The notes beneath the pieces are model-generated. The model was not told the origin of the DNA. It was given only the letters and a program-made list of their open reading frames with translations, and made no database searches. A DNA stretch of 64,000 nucleotides from Rhodeus uyekii (lineage: Eukaryota > Chordata > Actinopteri > Cypriniformes > Acheilognathidae), in NCBI GenBank assembly GCA_037043235.1, contig JAWRVZ010000057.1:558001-622000 (forward strand), given 5' to 3'. Below, one piece after another: positions 9,445-19,900 of this stretch. Both the position numbers and the translations under genes were made by a program. The stretch's first letter is position 1. Each line of letters starts with the position of its first letter.

Positions 9445-10789
9445 CTGGAGATCAAATCAGACGGACACGGTTATGGCGTGAAGTGCTCACTGGCTTTTAA
9501 GAGAACTGACTCATAGTTTACCCATAATTCCACTTCAAGTGCAGCGCATGAATCAAAACACTTGAGATTTCTCCATTTCTCTTTTTTTTCTTTTTAAATG
9601 GGTTTTGCCATGTTACATGATATAATTATAGATATTCGTTCACAAAGGAATTTAAAAAAATTAATATAACTCATTGTATATTCAATTATTATATTCATAA
9701 TAATTCTATTTTAGAAAACCTACAATATCATTTGAACAAATATTAAATTAATTATATGATACAATTATATTTTTATTTTTTTAATACCTGCACAGAACAC
9801 ACACACACACAGACACACACACACAGGTGTGAAAAAGAGTTTTGCATGTTTGTCACTTAAATGTTTCAGATCATCAAGCAAATTTAAATATTAGTCAAAG
9901 ATAATACAAGTAAACACAAAATGCAGTTTTTAAATGAAATTTGTTATTATTAAGAGAAAACAAAATATGAACCTACATGGTCCTGTGTGATTTTTTTTTT
10001 GCACACACAATATATTTACCATTTTTCAGATAAAATGAGACGTGAAATACAATAAAATAATATTAGAAATAATCAATATATAGAAATAATCTAAAAAACT
10101 ATTTCTCTAAATAAAGATTAAAAATTACAATAAATTAGTTGCATCAATATGTACCAATATAACAATTCATATAATAATAATCGAGCAATAGCATCTTAAA
10201 CTAAAACATTTTAGAGACTTTGAAAACATTTCTGAGTGATGATACAAATGAATCACTGAATCAAGTTTTTCTTCATTCGTTTAAGATAGATTGAATGGAT
10301 TTAACCCTTTTCATACAAACAGGCTTAACAAACAGAAACAACAAAATGAAATAGAATACCACTCCATTCATAAACACATAGACATGAGCACCGACCTGTC
10401 CTGTGTCCCTTCAGTCTGCTGTGATAAACTGATGAAGAAAGTGCTCTAGTCAATATACGCTCACTCTCTCTCACTGATTGTTTGCTTCCCCTGAATAGTG
10501 AATTCATACACCATGGAGATTTTCCATGATGGTCCCCATTGGGTTGTTATAGAGCAAAGCGCATCAGGCTTATGCTATACCGTCTGATGACAGAGCTTAT
10601 GCAACATTATACAGCATCTTACAGATCTGCTCAGGGAATTCACGAGAGACAGACCGACACGAGAGAAAGAATGAATGAATGCGTATGGCCACTGCACGCA
10701 ATGATACTGCTGAGGGCATAATGCGCATTAAGTGAACAAACAGAACTGAATCCAGTGTTGAATTTTTAACTAAAACTATTTTCATTCAT

Positions 10790-11170
10790 AAAAAAATATG
10801 AAAACTGAGATAACAAATATAAATTAAATTAATAAATATATAAATATAAATTAAATTAATAAATATAAATTAAATGTTAATAAAAAAACTTCAGAAATTA
10901 GAAATATTGCCTTATATAAAATATGACAATGGAGATAACATAAGTAACATTACCATTACTAACATTATTATTACATTTAATACATAAATTGATGTATTAA
11001 AATTACAGAAACTAAGGCTGAAATAAATATAAAATCTAAATTAAATATTAATAAAAAAAACTTTAGAAATTTTGCCTTAAACATGAAAACTGAAATAAAC
11101 ATAACATTAAATTGATGTATTAAAATGACGGAAACTAAGGCTAAAATAAATATAAAATATAAATTAAATT
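10790..11170. repeat. Imperfect tandem repeat, unit about 124 bp, AT-rich
   Basis: The segment from TTGATGTATTAAAATTACAG near 10990 recurs as TTGATGTATTAAAATGACGG near 11114, each followed by AAACTAAGGCT and ATAAATATAAAAT blocks. More decayed units precede them from about 10790. Confidence 0.6.
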
Positions 11171-12280
11171 GTATTTTCCTTTTCTTCTCTTTTTATTAAT
11201 TTGTTCATATGTATATATTTTTTTATTTTGTTTATTTATTATTAGTATTATGTAAAAGAGATCTAACTTTATTTATAATGTTGTAATATGCTGTTATAAT
11301 GTGTTCTTTCTCAAAAAAAAGTGTTAAAAAAAACTACAAAACCTAATAAAAACGGCAAAAAACATACTAAAACTTAATTTAAAATTATAATAAAATATAT
11401 TTTAATTTTCTATTATGAAAATTGGACACGCAGTAAATGTTTCGAGTTGAGGTTGGGGGATTTAAAGATTTAAAGACATATGAATTGGATGATTAATTTG
11501 AGTATTTACCATTTTAAACACAGTAGCTTTAATTGTATTTTCTTGTGTCTTTATTTTTGATATTTTATGATAATGTTATGATTGTTAACCATTGTGTATT
11601 AAATGTGCTATATAATTAAACTTGTGATTTGTCTTGCCTTATACAACAGAATCACCAATGAATCATTATAAAGCAGGGAACTGTAGCCATAAGGTAGAGG
11701 ACCTGATGTTATTCGGCCCTGTAGAAGAGCACACTGACTCACAGCAGACCCCAGGCCTTTATTCGCTTTCCTGACAACATCTAGTGACTCAGTGAGCAGG
11801 GGACCGTCAGATCTGTGCCTGCGGAGGAGCAGCGACACACATCCAAACCACATCTTCGAGCAGGGCCAGATAAACCTGCTCGCCACATGTGGCTTTCGCA
11901 TTAATTCTTAGTGACAATTTACAGCGATCGTCTGTCATTAGGAGTTTTTATGTTCATAATTGAGGCTTTAAAAGGGCACAGCCAGAATAACACAAGGTTG
12001 GTCATGTTATGGCAAGCAGAAATTTGTGTATGTAAGCTGCCATTTTCATTCCTCTGTTTTAAGAGAGAATTCATTAACAATCAAAGACAGCTGCACTCCC
12101 TCATTAGCTCTTTTAAAAAACATTAAAGCCTGAGGAGTGAATGAAAGAGAGAGAGAGAGAGCGAGAGAGAGAGAGGTTTATTCAGCCTGAATAACAAGCA
12201 TGACTGGAGTAGTTGGACACAAACGTGTCTGACACGAACAAAGTGTTCTTCATAACCATCCGCAAAATCCAACACAACCC

Positions 12281-12353
12281 TTTAGGAAGAAGCTTGAGCT
12301 TTACTTCCCATTTTAAAACGGGAAGTACTGTAATACTCAAGCTCCTTCCTAAA
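12281..12353. repeat. 73-nt inverted repeat (hairpin)
   Basis: The left arm TTTAGGAAGAAGCTTGAG pairs with the right arm CTCAAGCTCCTTCCTAAA. The inner stems end TTCCC and GGGAA around a loop of about 10 nt. The right arm carries five extra bases. It could be a MITE remnant or a transcribed hairpin; nothing decides between them. Confidence 0.6.
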
Positions 12354-13709
12354 TGTTGTAGATTACATTTCAGCCATGTGTAATTAACATACTAACGAAC
12401 TATACTTCAGTTCTGTGGAACGCTTGATTCTGATTGGTCCGTCAAAGCAATCGAGCGCAACAGTCGGGATCCAGAAGTAAAAATCCCATTAATGTTCTCC
12501 CTAAGGGAACTGATTGTGAACGGGACCTTAATAAACATTTAAAAACAGACCTGTACTGTGAGCTACGAGGGTGTTATTTGACGATAAATGCTTTTGTTAA
12601 AGCCGTTAGACGCATTAGTTATAACACATTTTTTAAATAAATGAGATCAACGGGGGCGAAAACCTGCATAACCAATGATTCGGCAGAGAAAATCATCTAC
12701 AACAATCAGAGAGTCACAGCAAGCAACACTTTCGCACCCGCCCACACCCGTTAAGCTCTGTGAAGGATGTGTAGATCGGGCTTGTACACACTTGACAGGT
12801 TTGGTTCGATTAAAACGAAACCCTGGAGCGACTGCTCTGTGAGTGCGGTTCATTTGAATACGTGTGAACGCTGCCATCTGAACCCTGGTGGACACCAAAC
12901 GAGCAGACTGAGAAAAGATGGGTCTCTGCCCGCGATTTTCGACTGAAATATGACCACAACACGAACCGAAGACAGGATGAGATGTCATAAAATGTGACCC
13001 TAAAGGACAGAATGCTGTTTTTTCTTGCTGCATCCGAAATCACACACTCTCTTGAGTAGGTACTTACTGTGAATAAGAACACTGTGACTGCTAAAAAAGT
13101 ATATTCTGTATACTTGTATATATACTGTATATTTGTATATATTCTATACAAAGTGTGAATGTAATCTGGACGTCCTACATTCGCCTCTCATTATCATACC
13201 AACGTAACATTGCTTCACTGCCATTCGCAACTACTCTTGCGAATGGCGAATTGCGAACTCGCCATTGAATTGAATTGCGAACTCCTCTCCTATGCAATAT
13301 CTACCCCGAGTAAGATTATTTTATGATGTTCAAAATCATGTTGCATAATCCCGAAGGGTTTGTTTTATGATAATGACCAACTAACTGTATATTATCCCTT
13401 ATTATAAAAATATATTTAATGATAATGGAAGAAAAGTGGAGGCTAACAAAACTAAACTGTGGTGAGTCAATACATTGAAATGATACTGGATTGCGTTCCT
13501 CGCTTCAGTGATCCGTTTAACTGTATTAAAGAGCACAAAGAAAGTTACTTTACACTTACAAAAATAATTTGGCATATCGTGCATTTCTCGCACTCAGTGA
13601 GCAAAATAAAGCAGGCTTAACTCATCAATTCTGTTTTGACACATGACACTTAATGCTTAAACTTCAATCCCCATTCACTTTACCTGTCATAATATTAAAG
13701 CCTTTAAAC

Positions 13710-13710
<1 letters not shown>

Positions 13711-13773
<63 letters not shown>

Positions 13774-13914
13774 TCTGTTTAATTTAATGTCTTCTAATAT
13801 GTAAAATGTTTTAATTTGTTATGATGTTTTAAATTTGAGAGAGAGAGAGAAAGAGAGAGATCATGCAGCATCTGGATCAAAACAGATGTTGATATTATAT
13901 AATGCAGTGTCCAT

Positions 13915-13996
<82 letters not shown>
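13711..13996. repeat. Microsatellite cluster: (GA)n at 13711-13769 and 13838-13860, (AC)n at 13916-13996
   Basis: A GA tract of about 59 bp with one interruption is followed by a short GA tract and then an uninterrupted AC tract of about 81 bp. The open frames that run through these tracts on both strands are artefacts. Confidence 0.97.
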
Positions 13997-13999
<3 letters not shown>

Positions 14000-14179
14000 T
14001 GTGCATCAAAACATGTGCTACATTAATTTAGAGATGCAGGTTACAGCTCTACAAGAGCCGCTTTCATCACTGAACATGTCAGATTGGTCTCGACTATAAC
14101 GGAAGCGTTATTGGTCACATTGACAGATTCAGCTGTCATTAATTCAAGCGCTAACATGCAGAGCATCAAAACAAATCAA

Positions 14180-14530
14180 GCCTTTATTTCAAGGAACTAC
14201 TCACGCGCGGAGATTGCCTTTCATAAAATACTGCGTTAAAATAAGAGGCAGCACTTACAGATTGATGTGTCGTGAATGCGGTCGGTTGGTCGGTCGGTCG
14301 GCGCGCTCTCAAATGTCGCTGTGTGTGTTTGTGTTTGTGCGGCACTGTCACTCATCCGGGCACCTGACTGTCTGCGCAGCGCTTCCTGTCATTCATCCGG
14401 GTACCTGACTCTGACTGACTGCGCGGCTCCTCCTCCTTCTGCTTCGTAGAATGAATGTTAATTGCGTCATGCTACTGTTGCTTGGCAACCCAAACCTTTG
14501 GCTGTCTGCGCGGCTGTGTCGTGAAAGCCA
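14180..14530 (-). promoter_or_regulatory. cnst: CpG-rich candidate cnst promoter and first noncoding exon (donor near 14259)
   Basis: This is a locally GC- and CpG-rich stretch (CGCGCGG, repeated GGTC units, GCGCGCTC) in AT-rich surroundings. On the minus strand a consensus GTAAGT donor begins at 14258 (exon end 14259), which would splice to the acceptor at 9444. Position and orientation fit the cnst first exon, but no TATA box or transcript is visible. Confidence 0.4.
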
Positions 14531-14795
14531 GCGGGAGGTTAATTAGTTTATGCAGATCATGGATATACTGTATCTATGATGGAGATAGTGCTTTCTTTCT
14601 TTCTTTTTTGTTAAACAGCTGGTGCTTGGTAACCTTCCTCAAACGCAACATACCAAGCCTTTACCACAATAGGAGTCGTAAATATATACAGTATAGGATT
14701 ATATAGTACGTTATGCCACCTTGTGGATAAAATTATAATTTAAGGAATAATTTAGTAGTTCATTCAGTTCAGTGTGTTAGACAATTATATATGTA

Positions 14796-15833
14796 CAGTA
14801 AACTGCTAAAAAAATTAAATAAATACATAAGGGAACACTTAATCATCCCACTATAATACTCAGTTTCAGGGATATCAATCTGTCTAGTTAGGAAGTATAA
14901 GTGATTGTGAATCAGTGTCACCTGCTTTGGTACAAATGAAAGTGTTTGTCATCGAAAGTGCATTGGAGAGACAACAGCAAGAAAATCCTCAATAAGGGAA
15001 TGATTGCAGGTAGTGGCCAAAGACAATTGGTTTCTCCTTATCGTTCCTGACTGTTTTGTCTTTATTTTTGTTAGTGTCCTGGTCACTGTCTGTAACATGA
15101 AGCAGAACCTGCAACTCAATCAGGCAGTCCTACGCCTCCAGGATGGCACATCCATGCATGCCGTCGCAAGGAGGTTTTGTGTCTCCCGGCTCAGTTTCAA
15201 GAGCATGCAGGAGATACAGGTAGCTGGAGAAGGCAACAACCCAATAGCAGGACTCGTATCTGCTCCTAATTGAGATTAAATCCTCAGAGCCATTGTCAGA
15301 CCGTATGCTGGTGCAGACCCTGGGTTCCTGGTGCAGGATAATGCCTGGTCTCATGTGGCCAGAGTGTGTAGGTAGTTTTTAGATGTTGAAGGTGTTGATT
15401 TAAATTGACTGGTCCTCACATTCCCCAGACCTGAATCCAATCGAGAACCTGTGGGACATTGTGTATCGGAGCATTGAAGCTGTTAAGTAGCAGCACAGAC
15501 TGTCCAGGAGCTACTGATGATCCAGGTCTGGGAGGAGATCCTACAGGACACCATCCACCATCTCATCAGGAGCCCAGATGTTATTGTGAAGTGCATACAG
15601 GTACATGGAGACACACACAACTGACTTACATTATGAGTTTCTGTAAAGAACTTCATGCAAGTTGGATGAGCCACTAACTTTTTATTGGTATGACTTTGAT
15701 TCCACTGACTGCTGGCACATAATTTTGTTCTTGAATTCTAGAATGTATATAAAGATTTTCAAATTTAATATTTCATTCATTGAGATCCAGTGTGTGATTT
15801 TAAGCATTCCCTTAATATTTTTTGAGCAGTGTG
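14796..15833 (+). mobile_element. Decayed Tc1/mariner-type element
   Basis: The ends resemble each other as inverted repeats: the left reads AAACTGCTAAAAAAATT and AAGGGAACACTTAA, and the inverse of the right reads CACTGCTCAAAAAATATTAA then GGGAATGCTTAA. TA flanks both ends. A broken transposase lies between. It sits between the cnst promoter region and the 3' end of tfb2m. Confidence 0.65.
15097..15640 (+). pseudogene. Tc1/mariner-type transposase remnant
   Basis: Broken pieces appear in family order. The first is a helix-turn-helix piece with LRLQDGTSMHAVARRFCVS (about 15124-15186). Next is VRPYAGA...PGFLVQDNA (about 15295-15345), carrying the second catalytic Asp. Then comes PDLNPIENLWDIVY (about 15427-15470), carrying the Glu. 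Last is a C-terminal piece IQVWEEILQDTIHHLIRS (about 15520-15575). The frames differ and stops intervene, and the segment for the first catalytic Asp is missing. It cannot make an active enzyme. Confidence 0.75.
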
Positions 15834-16747
15834 TATTCAGGCCATGTCTCTTATACACTGCAATTCATAATGCAAAATAAACACACTAAACAATTTTTAT
15901 CTAAATGTAAAACTGCAGAAATTTTTGTGATGGTTAAGATTAGGAGCTAGAAAATGTCATCCTCATTATTATACAGGAATAGCAAAATCCAATCTTTGTG
16001 TAAATGTATATAGATACAGTAGATGAATAATAAAACAATGTTACATTTTCTAACTAAACTAATTAACATTAAAAAAATACTAGCATTTATTAATATTAGT
16101 CAAAGGTAATTTCAACATGAACCAAGTGACTTTTCAGGCAAACTACCCTTTAAAGTTTTAATGTTAATCCTTCAGTGATTCGTCAGATTTCCAAAACCAA
16201 TTCTCATATTTGTTTGTCATTTATTAAAATGTCATATTTAAATACAGCAATTAATCAAATATGAAAACACACACAAACATACGAGTACTTTTGAAATTTT
16301 ACATCATGACTGGGTTGGTAATGTAATCATTACAATTACAAATAGATTTGTATTCCTGTTATGTTGAAGTTTAATATTTCCTACTAATTATCAAAAAGAT
16401 CGAGCAGGTATTTGTTGTACATGCATGTTACTGATTGGCTTCATGGGTCCAGTAACTCTCTGAAAATGACAATATCTTTCCTTGTCTCCAAACCTGTCCA
16501 AAAGTATCCAGCAGTCCCTGACAACCAAAGTGGTTTCTCCAGTCCACAGATCATTACTAAACAACTTTAATAAAAAGTAAAGTCTTTCATAGACAAGTCT
16601 GTTTAAATATTTAGCCATCATTAAGGGTGTCTTTAAGCTATACAGTGTTTTTCTCTGACCACTTTCTAATGTCCAAGTAAACACCCAAGACACTCTCTAG
16701 TTTTTCCATCTATGACATCTATGATAGGCTCTTTAGTTAACGCGGTG
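15834..16747 (-). other. tfb2m 3' flank, probable 3'UTR
   Basis: AT-rich sequence downstream of the tfb2m stop. An AATAAA on the minus strand (TTTATT at 16220-16225) is a candidate poly(A) signal about 520 nt past the stop. A 100-codon minus-strand frame at 16391-16693 has no recognised similarity and lies in the presumed 3'UTR. A short AACATTAAAA-type repeat fragment lies near 16060-16130. Confidence 0.4.
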
Positions 16748-16934
16748 TTAGGCATGACCAGTGTGCGTGGTCTCCAGAATCTCCTCATAAAGCCAGCTCT
16801 CAGAGAAGTTTCCTGACTGCTCCATTAGCTCAAACAGACGCTTGTACTCATCAGGGTAGACGTCGCCTGTCACTGTGTCGTTAAGCAAGCAGAGCTTTGA
16901 AATGAGCTCTGATCCACAGCCAGGACTCCATGAG
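16748..16934 (-). CDS. tfb2m: tfb2m coding exon 8 (terminal, stop TAA)
   Basis: The exon encodes residues 385-446 and the stop. It contains DEYKRLFELMEQSGNFSESW then LYEEILE, like the human C-terminus. A tail of seven residues (TTHTGHA) extends past the human-like end. Acceptor GTCTTCCAAAG. Confidence 0.93.
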
Positions 16935-19900
16935 CTTTGGAAGACAGCAGACCACAGGGTTTAATACATACTCTCAATCATATATTGGTTTAAAGACATT
17001 GGTTCACTCAGAAATGATAGTTAGTATACAAATATGGGTCATAAACTTACTTTATTTGTTCAATCAATCTGCGTTTTCTTTTGGCAAGGCATTGTTTCAC
17101 CAACAATACCAGAGTGCTGCCATTCAAGGGAGTTAAGTGAGAGTTAAACAAGTCCTCACGTGGGGTTATCCGCACCAAGCACAGGTTTTCACTCTGGGAT
17201 GTCTGTGGTTGGGGGGAGATAGAGGAAAGAGGGCAAGTTATAAACCTCAACCTTTTCATTCAAGAAACTGGCAATCGCAATTCTATTTATATAGTATTGT
17301 TAAATGCAACCCAAGTTGACAAATGTACTTTACAAACAAAAATCATAAAAAAATAAAATAAAAACCACACGCACAACAGTAACTGGACTTAACATGCTAA
17401 AGTCAATACTATTTTTCTATACTTATTTGATTTTTATGACAAAATTACTACTTTTATTCAGCAATTGACAAAAAAATTACAGTAAGAACATGGTACTAAA
17501 GATTTCCACAAAAAAAAAAAAAATCGGTTTCAAATAAATACTGTTCTTTTGAATTTTCTATTCATCAAAGAATCCTAAAAATAATGTAGAACAGTTTCAA
17601 CAAAAAGTATTAAGCAGCACAAATCTTTATTCACAACTGTCAGCACAACAAAAGAAGAAATGTTTCTTGAGCTGCGAAGGATCATGTGACATTAAAGACT
17701 GAATTCATGATGCTAAAAATTAAATAAATGAAAAAAATTCACAGGAACAAATGACATTTTATAGTACAGTAATATATTACAGTGCGCGCCACTTCGCGGC
17801 CTCAGTGCACCGCGGATTTTAAAAAAATATTCATCGAAAACTTCAAATTCAAAAATTCCGCCATATCGGCAGCCATATTGTGGAAAGCAGAGTTGTTTTA
17901 TCGTGATGCGAGAGAAATGGTTTCCCAGGATGCCAGACAAAGAGAGAAACTCTCTCAGAGGCTTTGTACACACACACACACACAAGCACTCAGACAAGAC
18001 ACGTGATTCATTGAGAAAATGAGTTTTCTGGCTCAGTCAGCATAGGATTCAGACCAATGACTCATATGATTGATTCAGACTGATTCACTAATTATTCCAA
18101 ATAAGATCCAGTTACATTGATAAAGGAATTGTTCAGAGGGATGTGATGACGTGATAAGCAGATGGTGAATCCTAGAGTGATATTACTTGAAAATACTTAC
18201 AGTGCTCTTTGAGGTGGACTTTATATTCCTGTTGGTTACAGTCAGAAAAGATGACAACGGCTCCTGTTTATGAGGACAAAGCAGAAATACAGTATTAATT
18301 AATTGATCAATTATTTCAAGAAAATGATTTGTAATAATATTCCTCACCTCATGCAGTAACTCGATATCACAGGCCATCTGCCAAAGAGCACTGAAAGCTA
18401 GGTAGTTCTTATGATCTCTTGGACGGGTCACTAGTCTCTGTAAGAGAAAATATTCATAATTCATACTCGGATCCAACATGAAAGCTCCTACTTCTTATAT
18501 GGTTTAAAAGGTTAGTTCACCCCAAAATAAAAATCATTCCAAATCCATGAGGCTTCTGATATTTTTAATTTCTGTCCCTTCATTTAAAGTCTATTCACCC
18601 AAACTGAATGTAAAAAATCCATGTGAATCGAGTTTTCTAAAGAGATACGCTAACTCTATACTAATAGACATCTTTTTTTTTAAAATAAAAAATACAGCAA
18701 TACTTCGGTTTACGAGTTTAATTTGTTTCCAGAGTGAGCTTGTAACAAATTCTCATACACCAAAACAATTTTCCCCATAAGAATGCACTAAAACTCACTT
18801 GATTCGTTCCACATGACCATAAATGCCCATTTTAAATATTTTTTTGGCTCTACCCTATTAATTACAGTTAAAATTATAACCATTAAGATCTCACATAAAT
18901 ACTAATTAATAATTGACAATTAAACTCTAAAAATACGTGACAATTTACTGTAACGCACGTCAGCTTTGAGCAGCGTGCGTGAAGGAGACGAGAGGAGGGT
19001 TTTACTGCTTACAGGGAGAATTCTTTCTTACTCATCTTGAGGTCGTTGTCTATATGCTGTACTGTACGTACATATTTCACTACGTGAACAATAGCGATCA
19101 CAATTAATGTTAACAACACGAGGTAAAGCCGCTGTAAATCACTCATAAAAGTATCACTGTGGTTAATGATGCAACCAAACCGAGCGACGCTGAGAGAATG
19201 AACGAGTGAAGGGGTGATAAAGGGGTTGGAACTGCGTGACTGTGTTATGAGAGGCTGTGCTTAGGATATTTCCAGTAAAAATGCGAGCGAAGGTGCTGAG
19301 CGTTAGGACTTTTCCACACAAAAATGCGCGTGGGCGAGGGAATAATTTTCTTGCACACCGATACAATGCTTGTACACCGATTTGACTTTCCATGCTCCGA
19401 TTTGCTCGTATACAAAGTCACTCGTAAACCGAGGTATTACTGTATAAAGATTAATCAGCGGATGTACATAGAGCACTCAATTTTGGTAAACAGAAGATCA
19501 AGAAAGCTTACTTGATGCACGAGAACCAATGAGGTTTCCAAACCAATTTCTGTGCATCTCCTTCAAACGTTCATGCTTCCTAACCGTGTTGGGGTTGTTT
19601 ACATCAGAGCCTGTAGCCTATTTCAATCAGCGCACTCAACATTGTAAGATCTAACCAACTGACGGAAAAGTATTCTAAAAATGCATTCGCCTTCATTCCC
19701 ATAATACCTCATTTAAACATCTTGCGGCATACATTTCTTGGCTTCATTGCTGTCATTGTTGCAAAACCAATTATCTTTGAGCTATTGAGAGTTAAATTTG
19801 CAAACTCAGATTTTGCTGGAATTTGACATCTCTGTGACACTACGTAAAATAAAAGGACGTACGTAACAGTCAAGTTATGAACAGTAGACTCCAACAAACA

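Larger units (their letters stand above)
9445..14180. other. Probable cnst 5' intron: AT-rich sequence with tandem and simple repeats
   Basis: No coding exon was found. The stretch holds CA repeats near 9797-9826, an AT-rich tandem region (10790-11170), GA repeats near 12146-12176, a hairpin (12281-12353), a repeat-like block with many short open frames (12420-13290) and long microsatellites (13711-13996). ORFs here overlap simple repeats or lack any family similarity. Confidence 0.55.
17203..18200. other. tfb2m intron 6, with repeats
   Basis: The intron contains a family-A dispersed repeat (17480-17740), a partial Tigger-like element (17767-18015) and no exon. The rest is AT-rich. Confidence 0.6.

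Noticed and set aside
12647..13151. Overlapping minus-strand frames of 128 and 113 codons
   Set aside because: They are Cys/Arg/Ser-rich, overlap each other in different frames, and lie in repeat-like sequence with no family similarity or clear splice sites.
13794..14026. Open frames on both strands through GA and CA repeats
   Set aside because: They are low-complexity frames of alternating Cys-Val or Thr-His caused by the microsatellite.
16391..16693. 100-codon minus-strand frame
   Set aside because: It lies in the presumed tfb2m 3'UTR and has no recognised domain or splice context.
19163..19393. 76-codon minus-strand frame also seen near 31038-31322 and 52922-53137
   Set aside because: The recurrence is explained by the three copies of the Tigger-like T1 element; the frames differ and contain stops between copies.
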